Part shown: positions 24,696 to 32,495 of the stretch, piece by piece
How positions within the stretch are numbered: the first letter of the stretch is position 1
Layout of the letters: each line of letters begins with the position of its first letter
From: Micromonospora sp. CB01531
GTDB taxonomy: Bacteria; Actinomycetota; Actinomycetes; Mycobacteriales; Micromonosporaceae
DNA length: 64,000 bases
NCBI RefSeq assembly: GCF_001905095.1
Contig: NZ_LWLS01000138.1
Coordinates: forward strand, 168,112 to 232,111
Direction: 5' to 3'
Translations under genes and position numbers: made by a program
Notes under the pieces: model-generated
Database searches by the model: none
The model's input: only the letters and a program-made list of their open reading frames with translations
Told to the model about the DNA's origin: nothing

Positions 24696-25436
24696 GTGCC
24701 GGCACCACCGTCCCAGCCACGGCGGACCGCGGCGATCATTCTGTTGGACGGGATCGTCGCCACAGCCCGGGCCGCGCGACGCACCCTCGCCAGCCGGGGG
24801 AACGGATCGCGGCTCGCCCAGGTGGCCGGCGTCGCCGCACTGGGGGTGCTGCTGGCGACGGCGTACTCGGCCGTCACGGTGCTGCGTACGCCGGATCGGC
24901 TGACCCCGGTGGCCGTCGAGCCGCCACCGGACCTGGTGGCGCCCGCGGCGCCGGCCACCGGGACACCGGGCCGGCAACCCGAATCGGTCAGCGCCACACC
25001 CCGCGCGTCCACGCACTCCGCGACCACCGCACCGACCGCAACGCCGCCGGCCGCCCCGCCGCCGGCCGGCGCACCGTCGGCGCCCACCACGCCGCCACCC
25101 GCACCGGCCGCGCTGCGCGCCGACTTCGCCGTCGAGGACAACGCCCTGCTCAGCTACGGTGCCAGGGTGACGATCACCAACCCGGGTACGGCCGGGGCGA
25201 CGGACTGGCAACTCGTCATCGTGCTGCCCCGGGAGTCGCTCGAGGTCGGTTCCGTAACCGGGGCCAGGGCCAGCCGGGACGGCGCGACGTGGACGTTCAC
25301 CCCGGACGGGAGCAACGCGACGGTGCCCGGCCGCGGCTCGATCCGGGTGACGTTCCGGGTGAGCGGCGCGGCGATCAGCGCCACCCCCAGGGCGTGCACC
25401 ATCGACGGCGCCGCCTGCACCGGTCTGCCGAGCTGA
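24696..25436 (+). CDS. Membrane-anchored CBM2-like carbohydrate-binding protein
   Basis: A 246-residue protein with a 40-residue basic cytoplasmic leader, one membrane helix (about residues 42-62), a Pro/Thr/Ala linker to about residue 137, and an extracytoplasmic domain resembling CBM2 (LRADFAVEDNALLSYGARVT, TNPGTAGATDWQLVIVLP, GSIRVTFRVSG, with two C-terminal cysteines). No catalytic domain is present, so it probably binds polysaccharide or cell wall. It follows the DUF742 gene by 62 bases and occupies the place where a conservon GTPase would be. The start is GTG at 24696 with AGGGGG upstream. Confidence 0.75.
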   Translation: MPAPPSQPRRTAAIILLDGIVATARAARRTLASRGNGSRLAQVAGVAALGVLLATAYSAVTVLRTPDRLTPVAVEPPPDLVAPAAPATGTPGRQPESVSATPRASTHSATTAPTATPPAAPPPAGAPSAPTTPPPAPAALRADFAVEDNALLSYGARVTITNPGTAGATDWQLVIVLPRESLEVGSVTGARASRDGATWTFTPDGSNATVPGRGSIRVTFRVSGAAISATPRACTIDGAACTGLPS

Positions 25437-25517
25437 CCGGCCGGCCCGGTGCCGACGGGCGGGTCGGCCCGACGGCGGGCGCACGAGCGGCGGCCGGCGG
25501 CAGGCTCGGCGGCGCGG

Positions 25518-25898
25518 TCAGGGCCGGTTGGCGGACGGCACGGCGCAGGCCGCGGTGCCGCCGGGCAACCGGTGGCGGTTGCGGGCGACCCAGCGGTACG
25601 CCGGCCAGGCGGCGGCCCGGACCGGGGGGAACCGCAGGCCGGCCCCGGCGATCCGCCACAGCGGGCCGCTCTCCCCGAGCAGCCGGGCGATGGCGTCCGG
25701 CCCCGCGGCGCGCACGCCGTCGGCGCCGACCCACTGGACCGCCTCCTCGCACTCCGCCTCGGTCAGGCCGAGCGCGGCGAGGTCGGCGAACTGCCACGGC
25801 AGCACCCGCGCGCGGGTCGGGATCCGGCGCTCGATGAACTCCGCGCAGCGGGTGCAGAACGCGCAGTCGCCGTCGTAGACGAAGGTCGACGTCTCCAT
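25518..25898 (-). CDS. Thiol-disulfide oxidoreductase DCC family protein
   Basis: A 126-residue member of the DCC family (DUF393), named for the N-terminal motif that appears here as VYDGDCAFCTRCAEF. A second conserved part is WQFADLAALGLTEAECEEAV, followed by a WPAYRWVARNRHRLP tail. Family members are predicted redox proteins, often associated with HTTM proteins or membranes; activity is unproven. The ATG at 25898 starts directly at METSTFVYDGD; a GTG at 25913 is possible. It is divergent from the radical SAM gene, with an SOS-box-like site between them. Confidence 0.82.
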   Translation of the reverse strand: METSTFVYDGDCAFCTRCAEFIERRIPTRARVLPWQFADLAALGLTEAECEEAVQWVGADGVRAAGPDAIARLLGESGPLWRIAGAGLRFPPVRAAAWPAYRWVARNRHRLPGGTAACAVPSANRP

Positions 25899-25964
25899 GC
25901 CTCCATCCTGCACCCGCCGCCTCGGGTTCGGGCCCCGGTGTCCGGCGAGTCACTTGCGCTCCCC

Positions 25965-25980
25965 TCGTACACATGTTCGA
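25965..25980. promoter_or_regulatory. LexA-type SOS box upstream of the radical SAM gene
   Basis: TCGTACACATGTTCGA matches the actinobacterial SOS box TCGAACRNRYGTTCGA at 15 of 16 positions (T for A at position 4). It ends ten bases before the GTG at 25990. I recall that the M. tuberculosis relative Rv2578c is reported as LexA-controlled, which makes the match more convincing. Confidence 0.72.
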
Positions 25981-25989
25981 ATAGTGCCT

Positions 25990-28053
25990 GTGCGCTGGGA
26001 CAACCTTTCCGCTCCCCCGGACGAGGAGGTCCCTGGTCGGGCAGCGCCAGCGACTCCACCCCTGCCGCTGGCGCTGCCCGGCGCGGTTGCCCGCACCTTC
26101 GACACCCCCGGCTTCGCCGGGATGACCTTCTACGAGGTGCAGGCAAAGTCGATCATCAACCGGGTGCCCGGCGCGTCCCGCATGCCGTTCGAGTGGACGA
26201 TCAACCCGTACCGGGGATGCAGTCATGCGTGTGTCTACTGCATGGCTGGCGACACTCCGATCCTGATGGCGGACGGCCGCACGAGGCCGATCAGCGAACT
26301 GGAGCCGGGCGACCGGATCTACGGCACCGAGCGGCGGGGCGCCTACCGGCGGTATGTGATCACCACCGTCCTTGACAAGTGGTCGACGGTGAAGCGGGCC
26401 TACCGGATCACGCTGGAGGACGGCACCAGGCTGGTCGCCAGCGGGGACCATAGATTCCTGTCCGACCGGGGCTGGAAGTACGTGACGGGCGCGATGAACG
26501 GTGCTGGGCAACGTCCCTACCTGACCACCAACAACCGCCTGATCGGCACCGGCCGCTTCGCGACCCCGCCGAAGCCCTCGGCCGACTACCGCCGGGGCTA
26601 CCTCTGCGGAAGGGTGCGGGGTGACGCCCACCTTGGTGCCCACTCGTACGCCTATGGGACGGTGCACCAATTCCGGTTGGCCCTCGTCGACGGCGAGGCG
26701 CTGGACCGCACGCAGCGATTCCTGACCGATGCGGGCGTCGAAACCAAGAGCTTTTCCTTCGCCCCCGCCAGTGCAACCCGGCGGGCGGTAACCGCCATCC
26801 GGACGTCGAAGCGGCGCGACATCGAGGCCATCACGGAGCTGATCCGGTGGCCGGACGCCCCCGGTGACGACTGGCGGCTGGGCTTTCTCGCCGGCATCTT
26901 CGACGCCGAGGGCAGCTGCAGCAGGGGCATCCTCCGGATCAGCAACGGCGACGACCGGATCCTCGAGGAGACCGGGGCCGCCCTGAACCACTTCGGGTTC
27001 ACCTGGGTGCTCGAGGATCCGGGCCTGCCGAACCGAGTGCGGCAGATCCGACTGACCGGCGGTCTCACCGCCCGGCTGCGCTTCTTCCACCTGACCGACC
27101 CGGCCATCACCCGCAAGCGTTCCATCGAGGGGGCGGCGCTCAAGTGCCAGGCGGCGCTGCGGGTGGTGAGCATCGAGGACCTCGGGCTGGAGCTGCCGCT
27201 GTGGGACATCACCACGGGCACCGGCGACTTCATTGCCAACGGCGTGGTCAGCCACAACTGCTTCGCGCGTAACACCCACACCTACCTCGACCTCGACGCC
27301 GGGGCGGACTTCGACCGGAAGGTGATCGTCAAGGTCAACGCCGGCGAGTTGGTCCGGCGCGAGCTGGCCGCCCCGCGCTGGCGCGGCGCGCACGTCGCGA
27401 TGGGCACCAACGTGGACTGCTACCAGCGGGCCGAGGGGCGCTATCGGCTGATGCCGCCGATCATCGAGGCGCTGCGCGACTTCGCGAACCCGTTCTCCAT
27501 CCTGACCAAGGGCACCCTGATCCTGCGGGACCTGCCGCTGCTCCGCCAGGCCGCCGAGGTCACCCGGGTCGGGCTCTCCTACTCCGTGGGCTTCGTCGAC
27601 GAGGCGCTGTGGCGCGCGGTCGAGCCGGGCACGCCCAGCCCCCGCCGCCGGCTGGACGCCGTCCGGCAGCTCACCAACGCCGGGTTCGAGGTGGGGGTGC
27701 TGATGGCGCCGATCCTGCCGGGGCTCAGCGACGACGACGAGTCGATCGAGGCGACCGTGTCGGCGATCGCCGCGGCCGGGGCGACCAGCGTGACGCCGCT
27801 CGCCCTGCACCTGCGCCCCGGTGCCCGGGAGTGGTACGCGCACTGGCTGGCCCGGGAGTTCCCCCATCTGGTCCCCCGCTACCGCCAGCTCTACCGGGCG
27901 GGCGCGTACGCGCCGCAGGCGTATCAGCGGGAGCTGACCGCGCGGGTCCGGATCGCGTCCCGCCGGCACGGGCTGCACCGGGGCGAGCAGGGCGACAACC
28001 GTCGGTCGCCCGAGCCCCCACCGCCCCCGGCGGAGCAGTTGACGCTGCTCTAG
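25990..28053 (+). CDS. Rv2578c family radical SAM protein interrupted by an intein
   Basis: A 687-residue precursor. The exteins join to a 347-residue radical SAM protein resembling Rv2578c and distantly spore photoproduct lyase: NPYRGCSHACVY before the insertion and CFARNTHTYLDLDAGADF after it, so the 4Fe-4S motif CxxxCxxC is rebuilt only after splicing. Downstream are MGTNVDCYQRAEGRYRLMP and SILTKGTLILRDLPLL, conserved in the family. The product is probably a SAM-dependent radical enzyme; a link to DNA damage is suggested by the SOS box upstream, not by direct evidence. Start GTG 25990 gives the family opening VRWDN; GTG 25984 is an alternative. No clear ribosome site is seen, so translation may begin close to the transcript start. 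Confidence 0.9.
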   Translation: MRWDNLSAPPDEEVPGRAAPATPPLPLALPGAVARTFDTPGFAGMTFYEVQAKSIINRVPGASRMPFEWTINPYRGCSHACVYCMAGDTPILMADGRTRPISELEPGDRIYGTERRGAYRRYVITTVLDKWSTVKRAYRITLEDGTRLVASGDHRFLSDRGWKYVTGAMNGAGQRPYLTTNNRLIGTGRFATPPKPSADYRRGYLCGRVRGDAHLGAHSYAYGTVHQFRLALVDGEALDRTQRFLTDAGVETKSFSFAPASATRRAVTAIRTSKRRDIEAITELIRWPDAPGDDWRLGFLAGIFDAEGSCSRGILRISNGDDRILEETGAALNHFGFTWVLEDPGLPNRVRQIRLTGGLTARLRFFHLTDPAITRKRSIEGAALKCQAALRVVSIEDLGLELPLWDITTGTGDFIANGVVSHNCFARNTHTYLDLDAGADFDRKVIVKVNAGELVRRELAAPRWRGAHVAMGTNVDCYQRAEGRYRLMPPIIEALRDFANPFSILTKGTLILRDLPLLRQAAEVTRVGLSYSVGFVDEALWRAVEPGTPSPRRRLDAVRQLTNAGFEVGVLMAPILPGLSDDDESIEATVSAIAAAGATSVTPLALHLRPGAREWYAHWLAREFPHLVPRYRQLYRAGAYAPQAYQRELTARVRIASRRHGLHRGEQGDNRRSPEPPPPPAEQLTLL
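26239..27258 (+). mobile_element. Intein with LAGLIDADG homing endonuclease
   Basis: A 340-residue in-frame insertion (precursor residues 84-423). It begins with Cys1 in CMAGDTPILMADG (block A), has a block B SGDHRFLSDRGW, two LAGLIDADG-type motifs (YLCGRVRGDAHLG and FLAGIFDAEGS), a block F LWDITTGTGDFIANG and ends VVSHN before a +1 Cys. All standard splicing residues are present. The two DOD motifs make it a candidate active homing endonuclease, though the first motif deviates from consensus. Insertion is at the third iron-sulfur cysteine, which also serves as the +1 nucleophile. Confidence 0.92.
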
Positions 28054-28151
28054 GTATATCCGGCCACGACGTGGTTCGGATCGCAGCGATTGGGCCGGAT
28101 TCATGGACCCAACTTGACCCTCACGTCGCGTGAGACCGGAGGGTGGGGTGC

Positions 28152-28268
28152 ATGAGTGATTACTACAACGCGTTTGAGATGAGTCCCGTGCCCGCTCCCG
28201 GCCCGGATGTTTCCAGGATGTACTCCTCGTCCCGGCGGCGAGCGTTCCGGCGCACGCACCAGCGATGA
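28152..28268 (+). CDS. Small hypothetical protein, 38 aa
   Basis: A 38-codon frame starting ATG 28152 with GGAGG ten bases upstream: it opens MSDYYNAFEMSPVPAPGPD and ends in an Arg-rich tail. Its TGA overlaps the ATG of the next frame (ATGA), which suggests a genuine translationally coupled pair. Codon bias is weaker than in neighbouring genes. No family is recognised. Confidence 0.45.
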   Translation: MSDYYNAFEMSPVPAPGPDVSRMYSSSRRRAFRRTHQR

Positions 28269-28528
28269 GCTTCAGTTTCGCGTGCGTGCTCAGCCAGGTC
28301 GATTCCCTTGTCGAGGCCTGTCGTGCGTTGCTCCCGAAGTCGGTCGATGGCCCACGGGATACTCCCTGGAACACCCGCGATGTCACGGTGATCACCCCCG
28401 AGAACGCACGGATCGTTTTCACTGCGGCGAAGCCCTTTGATCCGGCCAGTCAGGAGGCGCGGAACCTTGAGGCCGTCGGGATCACCCCACCGGGCGTCGG
28501 TCGCGGCGACAATGCGGAGCGTGCCTGA
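28265..28528 (+). CDS. Small hypothetical protein, 87 aa
   Basis: An 87-residue frame beginning MSFSFACVLSQVDSLVEACR, with a central DVTVITPENARIVFTAAKPF and a charged end. It overlaps the preceding 38-codon frame by four bases. Third-position GC is lower than in surrounding genes, so it may be recently acquired or may not be a gene; a longer antisense frame (28163-28531) shows no better bias. No domain or membrane segment is recognised. Confidence 0.5.
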   Translation: MSFSFACVLSQVDSLVEACRALLPKSVDGPRDTPWNTRDVTVITPENARIVFTAAKPFDPASQEARNLEAVGITPPGVGRGDNAERA

Positions 28529-28574
28529 CACTGACGCCGATGGCCTGATCGCCGGTCAGGGTTAGGCTCGCCTG

Positions 28575-28982
28575 GTGCGCTCAGCCCAGCAGATCCTCGC
28601 CGACTCCGCCGTGATCGCCGTCGTGGGCGCCTCCCGCGACCCGCACAAGGCCGCACACCAGATACCGGCCGAGATGCAGCAGTACGGCTGGCGGATCATC
28701 CCGGTGAACCCGATCGTGGACGAACTCTTCGGCGAGAAGGCGTACCCGTCGCTGGCCGACATCCCGCACCCGGTCGACCTGGTCGACGTGTTCCGTCCCG
28801 CGGAGGACGCGGTCGACGTGGTCCGGCAGGCGGTGGCGGTCGGCGCACCGGCGGTCTGGTTGCAGCTCGGGATCGTCTCGGCGGAGGCGCGGCGGATCGC
28901 CGAGGAGGCCGGGATCGACTACGTCGAGGACCGCTGCCTCATCGTGGATCGGGCCGCGGCGGGGCTGACCCGGCTCGGCTGA
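28575..28982 (+). CDS. CoA-binding domain protein (YccU type)
   Basis: A 135-residue Rossmann-fold CoA-binding protein: VIAVVGASRDPHKAAHQIPA, WRIIPVNPIVDELFGEKAYP, and DYVEDRCLIVDRAAA. This single-domain family (YccU/DUF) is found alone in many bacteria; it resembles the CoA-binding part of succinyl-CoA ligases but lacks the catalytic domain. Its role is unknown. The GTG at 28575 is preceded by only a weak ribosome site (AGGGTTAGG). Confidence 0.85.
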   Translation: MRSAQQILADSAVIAVVGASRDPHKAAHQIPAEMQQYGWRIIPVNPIVDELFGEKAYPSLADIPHPVDLVDVFRPAEDAVDVVRQAVAVGAPAVWLQLGIVSAEARRIAEEAGIDYVEDRCLIVDRAAAGLTRLG

Positions 28983-28991
28983 CCAGCCAGG

Positions 28992-29645
28992 TCAGGGCGC
29001 CGGCGAGCGCCGGGGCGGCGCTGCACGGCCGCGCTGTGCCGCGGGCTCGGGGCCGAGCAGCAGGTCCAACTGGGCGTCCAGCGCGGCGAGCGCCGTCTCC
29101 GGCGGGTAGTGCCCGCCGAGCAGGTAGACGCCCAGCCCTTCCATGACGGCGAGCAGCGCCACCGCGGCCCGGTCCGGGTCGACGCGGGTCTGCGTCGCGC
29201 CGGCGGCCTGCGCGGTGCGGATCTGCCCGGCGATGAAGGCCAGCAGCTCGGCGGACTCCTGATGCAGCCCGGCGGCGACGGCGGGGCGTACCGCGGTGAA
29301 GGCCAGGAACGCCAGCGCCACCCGGCCGTCCGCCCGGCGCGCCTCGTCGAGCGGCAGCAGCTCGGTCAGCATGGTCCGGAGCAGCGTACGCGGGGACGGT
29401 TCGTCCCCCAGTGCGGAGACGGCTCGGGTCACCCGGGCTTCGCTGCGGTCGCGCACCACCGACAGGGCGAAGGTCATCATCTCGTCCTTGGTGCGGAAGT
29501 AGTGCTGCACCATCCCGGAGGAGACGCCGGCCTCTGCCGCCACGTGGCGCAGGCTGACCGCCTCCAGCCCGCGTTCCGCGGCCACCCGCATCAGCGCGTC
29601 GGCGATCAGCTTCCGCCGCTCCCCGTGATCAACCCGCTTCGGCAT
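28992..29645 (-). CDS. TetR/AcrR family regulator
   Basis: A 217-residue TetR-type repressor. The HTH is in residues 8-55 (RKLIADALMRVAAERGLEAV, HVAAEAGVSSGMVQHYFRTK) and the remainder is the helical ligand-binding domain. It is divergent from a membrane protein gene; a 13-base element occurs twice in the 98-base gap and is a likely operator. The neighbouring gene is the probable target. Ligand unknown. Confidence 0.9.
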   Translation of the reverse strand: MPKRVDHGERRKLIADALMRVAAERGLEAVSLRHVAAEAGVSSGMVQHYFRTKDEMMTFALSVVRDRSEARVTRAVSALGDEPSPRTLLRTMLTELLPLDEARRADGRVALAFLAFTAVRPAVAAGLHQESAELLAFIAGQIRTAQAAGATQTRVDPDRAAVALLAVMEGLGVYLLGGHYPPETALAALDAQLDLLLGPEPAAQRGRAAPPRRSPAP

Positions 29646-29663
29646 CTGCCCATGCTTTCACAG

Positions 29664-29715
29664 TGCGACTGCATTGACACGCCCCCGGCCAACCGATTAC
29701 GTTGCAACTGCAATG
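29664..29715. promoter_or_regulatory. Paired 13-base element, candidate TetR operator
   Basis: TGCGACTGCATTG (29664-29676) and TGCAACTGCAATG (29703-29715) share 11 of 13 bases and sit 39 bases apart, four helical turns, between the TetR gene and its divergent neighbour. The second copy lies within TTGCAACTGCAATGCAA, which has inverted TTGCA/TGCAA ends. Confidence 0.5.
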
Positions 29716-29743
29716 CAAAAACGATGTGAAGGGCGGGTGAGCC

Positions 29744-30400
29744 GTGCGGAAGCAGAGTCCTCCGGTCGCGTTACTGCGTCGCGTGCTCGCGTACGAGGTG
29801 GGGATGTGGCTCAGCCTCGCCCGCTGGCTGCTCCGGCGGCCCCCCGCGCTGGAGGCCGGGGCGGCGGCGTTCAGCTACGTCGGCGTGGTGCAGCCGATCC
29901 TCGTCGCCTTCATCGCGCTCTCCGCGATCGAGATCCCGATCTTCGACCTGATCCTCCGGCACACCGTTCCGTGGCCGTCGGTCCGGCACACCGCGCTCGT
30001 GCTCGGCATCTGGGGACTGCTCTGGATGTTCGGTCTCTTCGCCAGCCTGCGGATCCACCCGCACGTCGCCGGCCCGGCGGGGCTGCGGCTCCGCAACGGC
30101 ATCTCGGTCGACTTCGTGGTGCCCTGGTCGGCCGTGGCCCGGGTCGAGCACCGCTACCGGTCGCTGCCGTCCAGCCGCGCCGTCCAACTCGAGCAGTCCG
30201 ATGAGGGGACGATCCTGAACGTCGGCGTCGGCAGCCAGACCAGCATCGACGTCGTGCTGCGCGAGCCGCTCTCGGTCCGGCTGCCGAAGGGCCCGAGCGG
30301 GCCGGTGCACGAGATCCGCCTCTACGCCGACGACCCGGCCGCCCTGGTCGCCCGGGCCCGCGAGCACCTGGCGGTACGGCTGCCCGGCTCCAACGGCTGA
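29744..30400 (+). CDS. Hypothetical membrane protein with PH-like C-terminal part
   Basis: A 218-residue protein with two hydrophobic helices in the first 110 residues (FSYVGVVQPILVAFIALSAI and HTALVLGIWGLLWMFGLFAS) followed by a soluble beta-rich part (LRLRNGISVDFVVPWSAVAR, VLREPLSVRLPKGPSG) that resembles the DUF/PH-like half of YdbS-type proteins. I do not recognise a named family. It is likely controlled by the divergent TetR regulator. GTG start at 29744. Confidence 0.65.
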   Translation: MRKQSPPVALLRRVLAYEVGMWLSLARWLLRRPPALEAGAAAFSYVGVVQPILVAFIALSAIEIPIFDLILRHTVPWPSVRHTALVLGIWGLLWMFGLFASLRIHPHVAGPAGLRLRNGISVDFVVPWSAVARVEHRYRSLPSSRAVQLEQSDEGTILNVGVGSQTSIDVVLREPLSVRLPKGPSGPVHEIRLYADDPAALVARAREHLAVRLPGSNG

Positions 30401-30468
30401 CCCCACCCACCACCGCTGTCCCGCAGAGCGACCGCCTGTGTGCCGGTTGGTCGCGGCGCACGGGGCGG

Positions 30469-31248
30469 GTGATGCTCAGGGTGGCGGAGGGCTTGTACCG
30501 TGCGCTGGTGCCCCTCCCCCTGCTGGGTCGGCTGCCCGCACCCGGCGACGGCCTCTGGGCACGCCGACTGCTCGCCCTCGGCGCCGCTGCGGCGGTGGCG
30601 GTGCCGGTCGCGGCCGGGCTGTTCCGCGTGCCGCCCCGCGACGACTTCGACCTCAGCTGTTTCGTCTGGCTGCTCCTGGGTGCACGGTGGCTGACACAGC
30701 GGTGGTGGCCCCGGCGCGACGGCCGCCTGGTGTGGCGATCACGGGTGGCGGGCCGGCGCTCGGTGGAGCCCGGCCTGGTGGCGCAGCGGTCCCTCGCCGG
30801 CTGGGCCGACCTGGTGACCGAGACGATCGCGACGGCGGCGATCGCGGTGGGACTGATCGGCACGCTCCCCGAGGAGTCGTGGTGGGGCGTGCCCCTGCGG
30901 CCGCTGCTCGCGGTCGGCGCCGCCGCCTGGATCGGGCGGACGGTCCACGAGGAGGTCCGGTTCACCGGGCGGCTCGCGCTCACCGCGAGCGGCATCCGGC
31001 ACGGCCGCCAGACGTACGCCTGGACGAACATCGACCGGGTCAATCCGAAACGGCAGGACGGCCGGGTGGACGGCGTTCGGCTGCGCCAGATCGTGCGGCA
31101 GTCGCTGGAGCCGGAGCCGGTGGTGGGCGGCCGGGACACGGCGGTGCCCGAGGAGCGGCTGGTCGCCGCGATCGAGCACTTCCGGACCCGGTCGGAGATG
31201 CTGGCGGTGGGGTTGCCGGTCACCGCACCGGAGCCGGCCGGCGGGTGA
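30469..31248 (+). CDS. Hypothetical membrane protein
   Basis: A 259-residue protein with several hydrophobic helices (LLALGAAAAVAVPVAAGLF, FVWLLLGARWL, IATAAIAVGLIGTLP) and a soluble C-terminal part with LALTASGIRHGRQTYAWTNI that looks like a PH-like strand pattern. GTG start at 30469, with an ATG one codon later. It is 68 bases after the preceding membrane protein gene on the same strand and may be in the same operon. No family is recognised. Confidence 0.62.
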   Translation: MMLRVAEGLYRALVPLPLLGRLPAPGDGLWARRLLALGAAAAVAVPVAAGLFRVPPRDDFDLSCFVWLLLGARWLTQRWWPRRDGRLVWRSRVAGRRSVEPGLVAQRSLAGWADLVTETIATAAIAVGLIGTLPEESWWGVPLRPLLAVGAAAWIGRTVHEEVRFTGRLALTASGIRHGRQTYAWTNIDRVNPKRQDGRVDGVRLRQIVRQSLEPEPVVGGRDTAVPEERLVAAIEHFRTRSEMLAVGLPVTAPEPAGG

Positions 31249-31260
31249 CCGGGGCGCCGG

Positions 31261-32457
31261 TTAGAGCTTGTACTCCTTGAGCAGGCCCCGGGAGATGATG
31301 GTCTTCTGGATCTCCGAGGTGCCCTCGCCGATGAGCAGGAACGGGGCCTCCCGCATCAGCCGCTCGATCTCGTACTCCTTGGAGTAGCCGTAGCCGCCGT
31401 GGATGCGGAACGCCTCCTGGACGACCTCGGCGCAGTATTCCGAGGCGAGCAGCTTGGCCATGCCGGCCTCGACGTCGTTGCGCTGGCCGGCGTCCTTGAG
31501 CCGGGCGGCGTTGACCATGAGGGCGTGCGCTGCCTCGATCTTCGTACCCATCTCGGCGAGCTTGAAGGCGATGGCCTGGTGCCGGGCCAGCGGCTGGCCG
31601 AAGGTGCGGCGCTGCTGGGCGTACGCGACGGCCAACTCGAAGGCGCGGATGGAGATGCCGCAGGCGCGGGCGGCCACGTTGACCCGGCCCACCTCGATGC
31701 CGTCCATCATCTGGTAGAAGCCCCGGCCGACCTTCGCCTCGCCGCCGAGCACGGCGGAGGCGGGGACGCTGACCCCGTCGAGCACCATCTCGGTGGTCTC
31801 GACGCCCTTGTAGCCCATCTTGTCGATCTTGCCGGGAATGGTCAGGCCCGGCGCCGTCTCGCCGAATCCGGGCTCCTTCTCCAGCAGGAAGGTGCTCATG
31901 TTGCCGTACACCGAGTCGGCCCCGGTCTCGGTCTTGACCAGGGTGGCCACCACCGACGAGTACGCCCCGTTGGTCAGCCACATCTTCTGGCCGTTGAGGA
32001 CGAAGGTGTCGCCCTCGCGGACGGCCTTCGACTTGATCGCCGAGACGTCCGAGCCGCACTCCGGCTCGGACATGGAGAAGGCTCCGCGCACCTCGCCGGT
32101 GGCCATCCGGGGCAGCAGCCGGGCCTTCTGCTCCGCCGAGCCGTGCTGCGAGATCAGGTACGCCACGATGAAGTGGGTGTTGACGATGCCGGAGATCGAC
32201 ATCCAGCCCCGGGACAGCTCCTCGACCACCAGGGCGTAGGTCAGCAGAGACTCACCCAGGCCGCCGTGCTCCTCGGCGATGGTGAGGCCGAAGAGGCCCA
32301 TCTCGCGCATCCCGTCGAGGATGTCGGTGGGGTACTCGTCGGCGTGCTCCAGCCGCTGGGCGTGCGGGATGATCTCCTTGTCGGCGAACTCCCGGACGGT
32401 CTCCAGGATCGACCGCTGCACGTCGGTCAGGCCGGGCGTCTGGGCGAGTCGGGCCAT
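31261..32457 (-). CDS. Acyl-CoA dehydrogenase, possible methylsuccinyl-CoA dehydrogenase
   Basis: A 398-residue FAD-dependent acyl-CoA dehydrogenase of normal length. FAD/substrate motifs are FSMSEPECGSDVSAI and KMWLTNGAYSS; the catalytic base is the Glu of IGEGTSEIQK near the C terminus. Very similar dehydrogenases in Streptomyces occur with ccr, a MaoC hydratase and a CitE-like lyase and are assigned to (2S)-methylsuccinyl-CoA oxidation; both partner types are in this window. A general short-branched-chain acyl-CoA dehydrogenase remains possible. GGAGG lies six bases before the ATG, and an 18-base dyad lies in its promoter region. Confidence 0.85.
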   Translation of the reverse strand: MARLAQTPGLTDVQRSILETVREFADKEIIPHAQRLEHADEYPTDILDGMREMGLFGLTIAEEHGGLGESLLTYALVVEELSRGWMSISGIVNTHFIVAYLISQHGSAEQKARLLPRMATGEVRGAFSMSEPECGSDVSAIKSKAVREGDTFVLNGQKMWLTNGAYSSVVATLVKTETGADSVYGNMSTFLLEKEPGFGETAPGLTIPGKIDKMGYKGVETTEMVLDGVSVPASAVLGGEAKVGRGFYQMMDGIEVGRVNVAARACGISIRAFELAVAYAQQRRTFGQPLARHQAIAFKLAEMGTKIEAAHALMVNAARLKDAGQRNDVEAGMAKLLASEYCAEVVQEAFRIHGGYGYSKEYEIERLMREAPFLLIGEGTSEIQKTIISRGLLKEYKL

Positions 32458-32495
32458 CTCAGCCTCCGGGGGGATCGGAGCATTACTCGTGGGTA

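Noticed and set aside
25940..25990. GTTCGAAT as a tRNA T-loop or attachment site
   Set aside because: It is the right half of the SOS box; no tRNA arms and no integrase gene are nearby.
28163..28531. A 122-codon minus-strand frame opposite the small ORF pair
   Set aside because: It has no ribosome site or recognisable motif; the plus-strand pair has a good ribosome site and coupled overlap. Neither choice is certain.
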